From Pestalotiopsis fici W106-1 (taxonomy: Eukaryota; Ascomycota; Sordariomycetes; Amphisphaeriales; Sporocadaceae), in NCBI RefSeq assembly GCF_000516985.1, contig NW_006917102.1, positions 2,055,681-2,119,680 of the forward strand: a stretch of 64,000 nucleotides of DNA. The letters are read 5' to 3'. Shown here piece by piece: positions 11,726 to 24,433 of the stretch; the stretch's first letter is position 1, and each line of letters begins with the position of its first letter. The notes under the pieces were generated by a model. The model had not been told where the DNA came from, searched no databases, and worked only from the letters and a program-made list of their open reading frames with translations. The position numbers and the translations under genes were made by a program.

Positions 11726-14700
11726 ATGGCCATCTCAGGGACTGTACAGGCCTTGATCGCGGCCTTCTTCTTGTAAGTCACGATTCGCATCAGCCCAAAG
11801 GAAACAAGTCAATGATACCCTCTTCACTACTAACACTGGATGATGCAGTGGTATTCTTGTTAATACGGCGTCGGCTGGGCTCTTTCTCTACATTAAAGGC
11901 CATGGCTCAACAATCTTTCGGGACGGCCTGAGGCTGGCCCTCATCTTGTTCCTAGCATCATCGGCCCTATGGGCACAGGTTGAGTTTCTTGCTACTTTGA
12001 TAGACTCGACTGCATCTTCAACTTGCCAAGCCGCCGTCAGCATTTCGTCGCTTTTTGATCAGCTTGCACGCGTATCGATCGAGCAATTCCTCATCTGGGC
12101 AATAGCAAAGGATGGGCGGAAGTCGGCGGCTGGACTAGCAACCCAAGTGCTCTTGCTCGCACGTTTCGTCGTGGGAATGGTCTTTGTGGGCGTGACTAAA
12201 CCACAATTCAACTCCACTTGCGTGCCGCTGTCAAGCATAGAACCAGTTGCCATCACGGTCATTGCTCTGGATGCCGTGATCCTGACAGCCATTGCTGCGC
12301 TTGCTTTGAGCGCCAGGTCTGGCAAGACGGTCCTTCTTATCCTGGCAGCTCTTGCTATATGGATGGGGGTCAGTAATACTTTCTCGTCGTACAGGTGCTA
12401 CAACATACTGACATGAATCATGTTATAGACAAGCGTCACTTTGCTTCTTGGCATGAGCACGATTGACATGTTCTTTAGAACCACTCTCCCGGCTATTGGA
12501 CTACTCATACTGACATGTGAGTATTTGTACATTTGGTTTGACATCAACACCGCTAACTTGAACTCTCAGCCTTGGTGACAATACTATCTAGTATTTTACC
12601 CACGACTCAACCACGACGACCACTGACTCCGGATTCACCAACACCGCAAACCATGAATAGGAATTTGGACATTTCCACATCCAGTTCTGATGAGTATCCG
12701 CCATCACGATACGCCGAAGTGAAGGGAACGGGAAGCATGGTGGTGACCGGATTTCCAGACTCTGAACTGGCGCCCAAGAATGGCAACGCATCAACGCTGC
12801 CTACCCTCGCGCGTCCTGTTACTGGTGTGACGGGCATCGGTGGTGTTCCCGTGCGAGGGCAATTGTTCCCTCCGCCACGATCCAATACGGTAGATCAGGT
12901 CACATTGCAAAGTGAGGTGCGAACCCGAATCGACTTGCCACAACGAAGCAAGTCGAACCCCCCTCGCAAGATGACCAAGGGAAAACTGGTCATCTCTGCT
13001 CCAATTCCGATCGATAAGCCCGAGACGCAGGATGCTTTCAACAAGATTCCAACTATAGATCTCGCGACTGCTGCCAAGAATGAGCAAGAGAGGAGGGATG
13101 GATATGCCCGGAGGAAATCAGCATTAATAGCAAATAGACCAGCTCCAAAGCCTCCGGTCATGCAAAAGGAAGAGCCTTCGATGCGTTCCACGGGTATCAA
13201 GCGCCAGGAAATTGAGCAAGAGTCTTTCACGGAAATTGGTCGCACAAACTCGAACAAGACAGCAAAAAGCGGTGGTCTGTCTGTCGAAGGAAACGCCTCG
13301 TCTTCTTCTGCTCAGCTATCACCAGGAAATGAAGAGCTGAGAAGAAGGTCCCCGCGACAGGTCATGCCGACCGCGATACCAGCAAAGACTCCAAACAAGG
13401 CCTCGACTTTCCAACCCATAACTCCGGGCCAGCCGTTCCGTATTCCTATTCCTCGCGCGCAGCCACCACCGGAACCAGCGCCAGTCAAAGTACCTGAGCC
13501 TGTGAAAACGCCTCTTCAGAGACGACCGACGAATGGCCTGCCCTCCAACCCACGTGCTCAGACAGTAAAGAGGACCTCTGAAGACAGCGAGACCGAACAA
13601 GGCCAGACTGTCATGTTTATCAACAAGATCACCTACGATGATCCCACCTATGTAAACGACATAATCCAGGGCGCCACAGCTACCAAGACACCACGCTCGC
13701 CACTGAAATCCTCCAACTCGGTTGTCCACCGCCCGCGCCCAATTCCGCGAAAGGGCGACAAAGACCGTTTGGTGTTCCCAGCAGAAGTGTCAGCAGGGCA
13801 TAGACGATCAAAATCGGCGGGTTCCATCCTGAACAGACGGTCGATTCTCCAATCACAAGCAGGAAGCCCGACCCAATTGCCACCACTTCCCCCGCCACCA
13901 CAAAGCCTTGGAGAGGTCCAAAGGCCCCATCCAAATGATACCAAGAGCATGACATTTGACGAAAAGATGTCCTTGTTCTATACCGGACCCCCCAGTGCAT
14001 CGTCCGTTGCCTCGACACCAATGATGAAGAGGAGGTCCTCGGTGCCAGAGATGCCCCCTTTGCCTCCGACATTACCACTTCTCAATGGCTCGCCGCTCAC
14101 CCAGAACGCACCCAAAATTGATGGAGAGCGCAGATTCACGCAGACGACAGCTACTGATCGCACCAGTATTCGAACTCAGAGCATTCTTGGCGTTGGAGAC
14201 TATGAAAGCAGGGACATCTCTGAAACGAACACAATTGTGGTGGATGGATTGAGCACCTTTAGGTCACCTGGCGTTGTCCCAACTAATGACGCTGCTCTTG
14301 ACATGTCTGATAACAGGCGACAGTCTTCACCAGTCATTCCTGTTCTGCGATACTCGAGTTTGACTGCATCTACTGTGGGAAGGACACACGATGATGGCAC
14401 GACCGACTGGGGATCAGTACATTCACCAGTCGCCGCAATAGACATGTCGGCTACTCGCCTCAATGTACGGTCAACATACATCAAGAAGGACTCCAAAGTA
14501 CCGTCCATTTTGAGCGGGTTTGGAGATGAGGTGATGACAGTGATGCTTGATACATCATCGGAACATTCGACAGCTAATCGACAGTCCTTCTTCCTCGATG
14601 ACGAGTCAGTACCTGATGTGCCACAGATTGAGCAAAGGCTGTCCAAATGGCATCACCGTGTTGGTGAGGAATGTCCCACTTTCTCGACTAGAAAGGAAAG

Positions 14701-17700
14701 GGTCAAGTCAAGAAAGATGCCTCCACCTACGCCACTACTCTTGCGTACAGCCAGCCAGAAGGGCGCTGTTGTCATACACACTGCTGAACCCTCACCAATG
14801 GAGTCACCAAACGCAGCTTACAACAAGATTCAGGCACAGCTACAAAGGTTTGATGAGCCCAACCGAGATTCGATTGGTAGTGAGGGCAGGCGGATGGCCC
14901 TCCTCGAGGACTTGGAGCTTGAAATGGGTCAACAGGAGAGCCGCTGGCAGACTATGCAGAATAACCTGGATCGCGACTCGATATCTACCTTGCAGACTGA
15001 TTCTCGACCAATCTCGATCTACAGCCCAGCAAAATCAAGCACCCGCCCGCAGTCTATCTCTTCAGCGCTTGCTGAGCGCAGAGCCTCCCGACGTGCTCGC
15101 CTGAGCAGGGCTAATGTGTCAAAGGAAGACCTTGTGACTGCTACTCGAGCATCATTGGCCTATAATTCTGGAAGCCAGCGCGAGAGTATATTCCAGATGC
15201 GCTTAGCAGCAGCCGAATTGGAACTTGCAGAGAATGCCCCAGAGCTATTGATGAGCCGCAGCAGCTTGAATTTTTTCACTATTTCCAAGGCTGATCTCGG
15301 CAGCCCTACGCCTCCGGAAAGCGACACTTCTGATTATGAGATGGAATTTCAAGCTCAACTTCTGAGTGCCAGGACATATGAGCCGCCTGCTACTAAGCAA
15401 ATCTCTCACTTGTGGCAGCCCAATCCGCCCAAGATCCGATCCGCAGCCGGGCTGATGTGGGAAGCACCTATCCAGGGACCAGAGTCCGAAGATCCGGTGG
15501 AGTTGCCGGGATTGTCTGTACGCCCGGCGATCAGAAAAAGTGCAGAACCCCTCAAGATTTATAGCACTAGGTTATGGCAGAAGCCGCTCTCATCTGCCAA
15601 GTCCGAACGTAGCGTTGGTCTATGGGGTCAAAAGACACCGCAGCCATCCTCTGAGCCTGCGAAGCCAGTCAAAGCTCGCCCTCTCACCCAGCGCCCGCCT
15701 CGACGAAGCAAACGTGTGACGCTTCTTCCAGATATTCGTAAGTCGTACTACATACAGCCCTAAAATTCTTTTTCTCCAAGTATCGCTAACAAGAAGCAGT
15801 CGAAAGCCCGGAACCTCTGCCGGATAAGCGTGGCACGCTCGGTATCTTCCAGTTTCCCTGGGGCGAGCGCAGCGCGAATGCCACCGTGCAGCCGCGCCCA
15901 AGCCAGGTTTTCATGGCCATGCCAGGCACAATGACCAGTGGTGGACCACGAATCAGTGCCTCTTTGGAGGCCCGGGCGAGGCAGCTCGAGGCGGACGAGT
16001 ACGAATCGTCCTTCTTCGATGACTATGATGAAGAAGACGAAGGCGACAACTTCGACGACGAATATGAGGACAGCGGTGACGAATTCGATGAAAATACTCT
16101 CTGGGAGATTGCTGGATTGCTTCAAACCAGTGTGCCGTCAAGAGAGAGCCTGTTCCCATCGGAATTTAGTCCATCGGTCATCGATGACTACATGGCTGAG
16201 CGAACATCGGAAGATCAACTTGAAGAATACGACGAAGACTTCAACATGGTGTCTGAAGAGGATGCAGTCAGAGAAACGATTGCACTGTTTCCAAAGCCTC
16301 ATGATGAAGTTACCAAGACCTTCCTATGGGAGTTTGACACCAAGTCTGGGGCTTCTCGTGAAAGCTTTGGTCTAACTCAGCCAGCCGACGATGTGTGGCA
16401 AAGCTACATCCCAACGGATGCCGAGGCAGTCAGACTGCGAAGTCAGTTTTCGGATCCAGCAATAACACTTGAGAGCAATCAGCTATGGATGCCTGCTTCA
16501 CTGAAGACTTATGGCAAGCCTTTGCTTTGGACCCCTCATTCAAGGTCTTCTGGAACTGGACACCACCTCGGCCTGCCTCAACCAGATCTGGCAATCTGGT
16601 TGGAATACATGCCTGGCCCCGAAGTGCTTACACGATCGAATTCGCGTGTTGAAGAGCCTGCCAAGATAGAGAGTACTTCACTCTGGACTCCTGTAGCGAC
16701 TACCCCTACGTCAAGGACCTCACTGCTTTGGGCCAGCCCACTGCTAGAGCTCAAAGTTCCAGAGACTACTTCCGCAAGACAAGGTAATGACGTAGAGCAC
16801 CAAAGACGGAGCTTCATGTGGGAGAAACCCATTCTACTTCCCCAAGCCCACCTTGATGGCCTCTTCAATGCAAAGACTGCTCGAGCCGACTTTCGAAGAA
16901 CATCAGCTACCCCTCCTGCGGCTGCCATGATCAAGAAGCCGCGTACTAACAAGGAACCTCTCCAGACACTCACAACACGAGGTCTGTGGAAGAATGTTCC
17001 AAAGCTAGTTGCACGTTCAACAGGAAAGCGCCAAACCCTGTGGTCTTCGACTTCTGTCCGTGTTGCAAATACAACAACTCTATTCCAGCTCGATGTCACC
17101 CGTAAGACTTACAGGACCACGACGGTCGAGCCAGCAGCTCTGAATATGGTGACCAGGCCAAGAAAGTCAAATGCTCCGCTCCCCAGACTCGAGACATCGA
17201 GCTTCTGGAAGGCAACGGATGATAAGAAAGCCAAAGTCAACTGGATCAAGCTGTGCTCATCCAAGGTGACTGCTAGCAAGCCCGCTACATCCTCTCAAGG
17301 TCTCTTCAAGATGGACTCGACTAGAAAACAGTGGCGCACGACATCAGCTTCCCCTGCCGCGTTGGACATGACCACAAAGTCACGTTCGGTCGATGCACCT
17401 CTGCCGCAGCTGGAGTCTACCCGTCTCTGGTCACCCACTCGTACTGCATCTGTTGAAGCTGACTGGATTACAATCTCTTCGGTGCGACCCAGAAGCCCCT
17501 CGGTCGCATCTATCGCGTCTACAAGCTCTGCACTGCCCTCTCCTGTCACGGATGCATCCTCTATTAGGACGACTAGCACCAAGGCATCAACTATTGCACC
17601 ATCGGTTTCTAGCATGTTCGGTTTCCGTGGCTTCTTTGGAAGAAAGAAGGCCGAGCCTGAGATCCCAAGCACCCCCGAGGATGCTGCACTACCGCAAATC

Positions 17701-18432
17701 CCCGAGATACCAGATGAGGCTTTCATCGTGAAGAACCTGGATGAGGTGCCTCGCAAGAAGGTTGTGCGCACACCGAAGCGCTCAGTGCGTCGCCCAAGCA
17801 TTGTCTCTGAGAAGGACTGGGATGCGGCTCTGGAGGAGGCCATCAAGGCCAGCCACATCGCTCCCAAGATTGTGCGCAGGCCGTGGTCACCCAAGGAATG
17901 GTCAATGGCTCTCAACGAAGCCATTTCCGCCAGCTACCCCAACAACCGCTTCTCCCGGGGACAGGTCCTCCCCGCTCAGTGGGATGAGGAGCTTCGTGAG
18001 GCCATTGCTCGCTCCCAACGTCCTGCACACGACGTGTCCACCCGTCATCCCGTCTTCTTTGGCTCAATGACAACAACAGCCACTGATGTGCACCCTGCCA
18101 TGTACGGGTCCGTGAAGGGCACTCCCACACTCGCTCAAACTAGCTCTAAGCAGCCACTTCTCTGGTCCGAATCAGTGCCGTCCTCATCGAACCTTGCTGC
18201 GAATATGTGGGCACCTCCCGCAGGCCAGCCCACAAGCCATACAGCTTCGAGCTTGCCTGAGGTACCATGTGCTTCAGCCCGCAAGCAGACCAAGACGCCT
18301 CCCTCCACGATTCCGGTGCCGAGCTTCACTGGCCAAGACATGTGGAAGCGCCAGGGCCCACCAAGCAAGCAGCGCGATTGGCTTGACGACACAATGAAGA
18401 AGCGTTTCACGCGCGTCGAACTGAGATACTAG
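11726..18432 (+). CDS. Very large multi-pass membrane protein with repeat-rich tail
   Basis: I do not recognise a named family. Exons are 11726-11772, 11849-12368, 12429-12516, 12570-15737 and 15800-18432, coding 2151 residues in frame. The first 235 residues hold about seven hydrophobic segments, starting with a FFFGILVNTASAGLFLY helix. The remaining 1900 residues are Pro/Ser/Thr/Arg-rich and probably disordered and cytoplasmic. From about residue 1160 the tail is built of recurrent tryptophan motifs of the form S-x-x-LW-x-P (for example HLWQP, RLWQKP, QLWMP, LLWTP, SLWTP, RLWSP), with three longer tandem repeats at 16858-17440 and a triple W-x-x-AL-x-EAI motif at 17815-18015. An acidic patch (DDYDEEDEGDNFDDEYED) lies just after the last intron. 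Repeated docking motifs on a membrane-anchored tail suggest a scaffold, which is inference. Confidence 0.82.
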
Positions 18433-18790
18433 ACTCAAATTTCATTCTCTAGATGGCGAGGTTTCCTTTGGTTATTATGGATCAGTGTGGAGTTGCCTAC
18501 ATATTTATGTAAATGCATCAATACCCCTTCCTTGGCTTAGGGTGTACAACATTTCTTTTCTTTCAAGGAGATTTCCCAAGGAGAAGTGGTAGTATTGGTA
18601 ATGATATCACGCGTCACGCATCATGGTATCATTGATCTCTTTTTCTGTACTAATTTGCAGTATCGTGGCTTTGGTCGCTTTCGCGCTTTAGCTAGATAGA
18701 CAATCAAAAATGAAATGGTTCAATCCTTACTTTTCCTTATAACGCCATAGGAGACCGTGACAGCGAGACATGCAATCAATTCAAGGCACT
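18433..18790. other. Convergent 3' flanks
   Basis: Tail-to-tail spacer between the large membrane-protein gene and the DUF6594 gene. It is AT-rich and I see no gene. Confidence 0.6.
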
Positions 18791-19814
18791 TCAAGCGGCA
18801 TTGCCACCATCCACAGTGAGGCCCACGAAGACCACCAACACGGCTGCATAGGCTGCAGTACTTGCCATAACGTCCATTGGTTTCGTCAGTGATAACGCCA
18901 TCAATACACCAAATATGAGGATGCACACAGTAGTCGTAATAAGAGCAGTGTACAGTGTGTTATGAAGAACCATCAGCCACATTGGTCCGACCAGGAAGAT
19001 ACCGCCCAGGATGGCGAGAAGCATGCGCTGAAAGAAACCTTCCCAAAAAATTGTTTCACAGTTGACATCTCGAGTTCCTCCAATTGGCGCCGGATACACG
19101 GAGGAGTCTTCCCATTTGCGAGTCGGCTTGGATTGACGCGGGGAACCTTTATCGTTTTCCAAGTCTTTCATGGCGACATCCAACATGCAGCGATCAATAT
19201 AGCGCTCGCCAGTGATAATAAATGGATCGCCAGACTGCCAGATAAATTTTCCCATGTACTCATGGTCCTGCAAGGCTTGTACTTCATGGTTTATTAGCAG
19301 AGGCAGATCAATCGAGTTTGGCTTGTACGTGATGATGATGATGCTCCTTGACCCGAAAGGTGCGCTCACCGTATTGCCGAAGATCGCTGGCCCAATCTGC
19401 GGGCTCTGTAGCCCCATATCGAAGGTCAACAGCATGCTGCAATAGTCTGTGCTGCAACTTGCGCAAATGAACGCGTTGCAGTTCTGAAATGTTGATTCTG
19501 TATGTGGATTTCTTCACATCGTCTGGATAAACAATCCTTTCTATCAGATTGCGTCTGTGGTGACTCCTGATCCAGGAATCATCTTCAAAATCAAGGGCCA
19601 GAAGCCCAACTTCGACATCAGGTTTCCTGCGGGCATGTCTGAGCATATGGTGAAACATGGGTACTTTGTAAATAAAATGTATCAAAGGCTACGATGGAGA
19701 CAAAGATTCGTTTTGTATGAAACTCTCGCAAATATTAAAGCTAGGATAATATGGGAAGAAACACAGTTGAACGCACACAATGGCCATTCTCCAAATTGAT
19801 TCAATGTACGTCAT
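18791..19814 (-). CDS. DUF6594-type membrane protein, internal TAG
   Basis: Fungal protein family with an N-terminal helical domain and C-terminal membrane helices; function unknown. Exons are 19814-19370 and 19281-18791, joined by an 88 nt GT-AG intron that restores DLRQYVQALQDHEY, a hallmark stretch. The C-terminus has two to three hydrophobic segments (LLAILGGIFLVGPMWLMVL and following). Reading from the ATG at 19814 gives family-like sequence (YYPSFNICESFIQNES) but meets TAG at 19691-19689; the same frame then continues to the natural stop. Either this is a nonsense mutation (CAG to TAG, a C-to-T change), or the TAG sits in a weak GTAGCC intron of 54 or 66 nt that would keep the frame. 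A downstream ATG at 19655 could start a shortened protein. Confidence 0.6.
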
Positions 19815-22063
19815 ACCGTCACAGTTTGACCTGGCTTCTAGCTACTACAGTAGGTAGCCTTATCGTTCTGTTGAAATATAGTTTCGTTCATGGGGCTGCG
19901 CTGCAGCTGGGGAAGGGCAAGCCATGTGATATGCGTGTATTTCATTATCACGTGGCACGCATGTACTTGTGAGAAGGGCATGGCCGCCACATCGCACGAA
20001 TTCAATAATTCACGTCTCGAGGTAAAGCACAAGTATATATATTACCATTTCTTACACATGCCGTATTCCTGGGCTTTGAATCGCACTCTAGCACAACTTT
20101 AATTTTGGTCAAATCAGACTCCAACGTTCAAGTCGCAATGTCACTCCAGGTTAATCCTTCAATAAGCGATAGGCGATTAACACTCAACTTTTCTCATGAA
20201 AAGACTGCCCGAAATTACCTTCACTATCTCTACAATCTTGAAGAAGAGAAAATATTGGAGATGACCTTTCCAGATCATCATTGGGACTTCTCAAGCGCCC
20301 ACAACTCTTGGCGAATGGGGTGGATATGTTCCTCCCAGATTCCATAAAAAGTGGAAATAAAACTCGTTACAATGTTGAACTCATCTTTTCCGAACCCGAC
20401 CAAGCGATACTTTGGAAAGGGAAGATGTTGCTGTGGACATCAAAGTCATCGGATCTCGTTTTGATCCTTTCCTCATCATTGACAATTAAGGATATTGACG
20501 TGAAGATGGGCAAGCTGGAAGGAAAACGACAAATGACATTTTCAAATATAACTCAGGCTCATTCCTCCCGGTTTCAAACCATAACTAGGATTGTCAATCG
20601 GAAGGACAGTACAGGATAGTAAGGATAACGAAATAGGCTTCTGCTACAGCGGCGGGGTCGTGCGGAAGATCCCCAGTGCTGTAAAGAGGTCTTTACTTTG
20701 TTTCTGAATACGATACGCGTCGGCAGTACCGTTGCCATTGGTAAAACGATGAGAGGGTAAATAAAATACCAAGGTACGTAAGGAATTGGACTTCTGAATC
20801 GGATACTTTGACCAAGACAATCAACTTTGATATGTATAAATGCAGACTCATGAATAGTATATGTATATATACACGTATGCCCGTGGCCAAGTCGTAATGA
20901 GACTTCAGTTCGTTATTCTCGCGAATACCTACCTAACCTAGATATTCAACGAGTGCATCTTACCTACGGGGGACGCTATGCGACAATCAAAGACCAGTCA
21001 TGGTCCCTTGAGATCGCACCCCATTACCAGAAGCACCGAAATTCTATCGAATTCTGTCCAACTGAAGTGTTTGCAAACATCAAATCAATTACCTGATGAC
21101 TGCCCATGATAGAATTGGGAAGCAACCGGTGGCGGTTCTTTTCTGGAGAAATGTTATCCGGCTGACACGCCGCTATCCGGGCTACCACAAATAAGGGATT
21201 TCTTATAACTTTTTTCACTACTCCGTGTACCGAGTTAAGAATTGATTTGTACTCACTCATAGGCCTTTTTATTGTATGTACGAAGTTGAGCGAATTTTCC
21301 TTGCATCATTGGCTAAAACCCGAAGTTCAAGTTGCTTTGGGGTATTGTGTTGAAGTAGTGAAAGAGGAAGAGGAAGAATAATTGTAGCTTTACTGGCCTG
21401 GCACCCGCTAATACTACCTAGTAGGCAGGTACCGCATAATATAGCGCACCTACACAACCGAGCCACAGATGTGTATATTTCATGCAATTTAATTGCGCAC
21501 CAAGCAATAATCTCAAATTTCAATCAAGAAGAAGAACAGGATAGAACTGCCTATGGTAATTAAAATGATGTATCCTTTTTTTTTTCTTTCTCGTGCCTCC
21601 AGTAGCAAGGGGGGAAAGCGATCCTGTCTTCAGTAGCCCGAATAGCGGATGGGGGTCAGCCCGGGTAATATTTCTCCTTGTCTGCTGAGTGTGCTCGGTA
21701 TTTTTTCTAAGTTCCAATGGGTAAACAGCACCAGCAAGCGCCCCAGGGTGCCACGCAACCCCTGTCCGCGCCTCTGAAACTTTCCCCAGAACTGCCGTCG
21801 CGCATTGCCTTCCCCGAGGTTCGATTTGCCGGGTTAAAATGGATAAGACCCGCCTAAGGAGGTCGCGCGTCTACGCATCCCGATCGAGCTTCAATCAATC
21901 GGATCCGGCTTCTTGTCGTCCCAGTGCTACTTAGCCATACGAATATCTTCATAATTCAAAATATCGTCAATCTTGTCAAACGACAATCCCTCGACATTGT
22001 GTGCATCGCCATTTATTCGCTCACCCACTCGCTCACCCACTCGTGGTTGATTGATACACAGAC
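19815..22063. other. AT-rich intergenic region, 2.2 kb
   Basis: Two overlapping frames on the plus strand, 20105-20347 and 20281-20619, could be a small two-exon gene or a frameshifted relic (first part starting MVKSDSNVQV). They match nothing I know and I could not place a convincing intron. The rest is AT-rich and without recognisable genes. The last part is the promoter of the acyl-CoA synthetase gene, where a short CTCACCCACTCG repeat occurs twice near 22020-22042. Confidence 0.5.
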
Positions 22064-24433
22064 ATGGCGGCAGTTGGTGAGAAGTCCTCCCACCCTCTCC
22101 CTCCTTCCACTCTCTGAACGATCTGACTTACCCCACCATATGCCGGTGACGTGGTTACTAACGGCCCTGAATAGCTGCATCAGTTGCCGCCACTACGGCT
22201 GGCCTTGCCTACATCGACGCCAAGTATCATATCCGCAAGGACTGGGCCCTCATTAGGGGCAAGAAGAAGGCTGCCAAGTTGCTGCAGAAAGCAAGTAGGT
22301 TACATGCTGCAACCAAATCTCTGCAGTATCACTAACGGAGCCGCATCTAGTCCATGATAAGCGGGTATCTCCCTACTACTTCTTTGAGCATCAAGCTCAA
22401 ACCAAGCCAAACGCAGAATGTATCTGGTGGCGCCCTGGCAGCTTCACGTGGGCTGAGACGTACTCGCGGGCGAACCAGTTTGCGCACTTCTTCCTCGCTC
22501 AGGGCGTACAGCCTGGGGACCTGGTTGCACTCTTCATGGGCAACAGTCCCGACTTCATCTTTGCCTGGTTGGGTCTCTTTGCCATTGGAGCCGCGCCAGC
22601 CATGATCAACCACAATCTCACCAAGGCGGCGCTGCTGCACTGCTTGGGCATCAGCAATGCCCCGCTCATACTCGCTGACGGAAGACCGGAGCTGCTGGAG
22701 AGAATCGAAGAGGTCAAGGGCGAATTGGCCGAAAAGGGCGTCAAGGTCATCACCCTCGGCGACGTGAGGGCGGATATCAACGCCACAAGGACAGAGAGAC
22801 CCCCCGACAAGTTGAGAGAGGACGTCAAGCCCGGCTCGCCTTTTGGTCTATTTTATACCAGGTCTGTTGTTGTTGCTTCCTAATCAAGCTGGCGATTCAT
22901 GATGACTGATTATTGAATAGTGGCACAACTGGCATGCCAAAGGCCTGTATTGTCCCTGCGGCAGCTGCATTCAATGCGGGAGTCAGCGTAGGAGTCATGC
23001 TTCTTGTCCAGAGGAGAACTAGGCTGACGATATTTAGAGACAATGTGGTTTTGCCATTGTTCAGGGTGAAAACGAGCGCTACTACGACTGCATGGTGAGT
23101 AGTCTAAATTTTCACGGGATACACAACAAAATATTGGACTGACCAGATGACAGCCATTGTATCATGGTACTGGTGGCATCAGTGGAATGACGCAAATCTT
23201 GGTGAGTTGATCAAGCAATATCCTCCTCAGCGTGACTTTGTGTGCTTACTAGCTTGTCAGACTGGAACTACTCTATGTCTTGCACCGAAATTCAGCGCTT
23301 CTGGCTTCTGGGACGACATTCGTGCCTCGAGAGCCACTTGGTTCGCCTATGTGGGCGAAACTCTGCGATACCTGCTTGCTGCGCCCCCGTCTCCCCGGGA
23401 CAAGGACCACAATGTGCACTCCATCTACGGAAATGGCTTGAGGCCAGACGTGTGGAAGGCATTCCGAGATCGCTTTGGTATCGAAAAGATCTTTGAGTTC
23501 TTCAACAGCACGGAAGGTGTGCTTGCATTGGACAATCCAGCGAGAGGCGAGTTCCACGCTCACAGTGTGGGTCATCATGGTCTTTTGCTAAGGAACCGGT
23601 ACCACGACACCTACATTCCGGTTGCAATCGACCCAGACACTGGCGAGATTGCCCGGGATCCCAAGAGTGGGTTTGCCACCAGAGTGCCGTATGAGGCGGG
23701 AGGCGAGATACTCGTTGCGCATCCCAGCGCATACACTCCGCCCTTTGTGGGCTACCATGGTAACCAGGAAGCTACCGACAAGAAGTTTGTGCAAGATGTC
23801 TTCAAGAAAGGCGACGTATACTACAGAACCGGCGACGCGTTGAGACGAGACACTGATGGTCGATGGTACTTCATGGACAGGTGAGTTTGGCCAATTGCGG
23901 CGAGGCCATATCGAGTATACTGACATTCTATTCAGACTGGGAGATACTTTCAGATGGAAAGGCGAAAATGTCTCCACCGCAGAGGTGTCTGAAGTGCTTG
24001 GGCGCTACCCAGGTGTCTCCGAGGCCACCGTCTACGGAGTGGGTATCCCGGGCCACGATGGCAAAGCCGGCATGGCAGCAATCTACATAGACCCGGCCAA
24101 CAAGAGCTTTGATTACGATGGGCTCTTGAAGTATGTTGCATTCAAAACAAAAAAAGACGGAAATAATCAAGAGAGCTAACATGAAGAAACAGACACTCCC
24201 GGACTCACCTACCCAAATATGCCGTCCCAATCTTTATCCGGCAAATCAAGGAACGCTCGGCGACGCACAATAACAAGCAGAACAAGGTGCCGCTCAAGAA
24301 CGAGGGCATCGACCCAGCCAAAGTCAAGGGCGATCCCATCTTTTGGATAAGTGACAATGGCAAGGGGTCGAGTTACGTACCTTTTGGACAGCATGAGTGG
24401 GATCTGCTCACTGGCGGAAAGGCTAAGCTGTAG
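22064..24433 (+). CDS. FAT1-like very-long-chain acyl-CoA synthetase / fatty acid transport protein
   Basis: Activates fatty acids with ATP and CoA; Fat1/FATP relatives act at ER, peroxisome or plasma membrane. The model has nine exons: 22064-22076, 22175-22294, 22351-22861, 22921-22987, 23065-23094, 23154-23201, 23261-23880, 23936-24130 and 24193-24433, coding 614 residues, normal for the family. A short hydrophobic segment follows the N-terminus (AASVAATAGLAYI). The AMP-binding P-loop is [12 protein letters not shown] near residue 212, formed across intron 3. Later motifs are [30 protein letters not shown] and [16 protein letters not shown]. The donor of intron 4 is uncertain: GT at 22982, 22988 or 22994 all keep the frame into [11 protein letters not shown] chose 22988. 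No peroxisomal targeting tripeptide is seen at the C-terminus (GKAKL). Confidence 0.88.

Noticed and set aside
20105..20619. Possible small two-exon gene
   Set aside because: Two overlapping frames in AT-rich DNA; no intron joins them cleanly and no family is recognised, so it is only noted in the gap entry.
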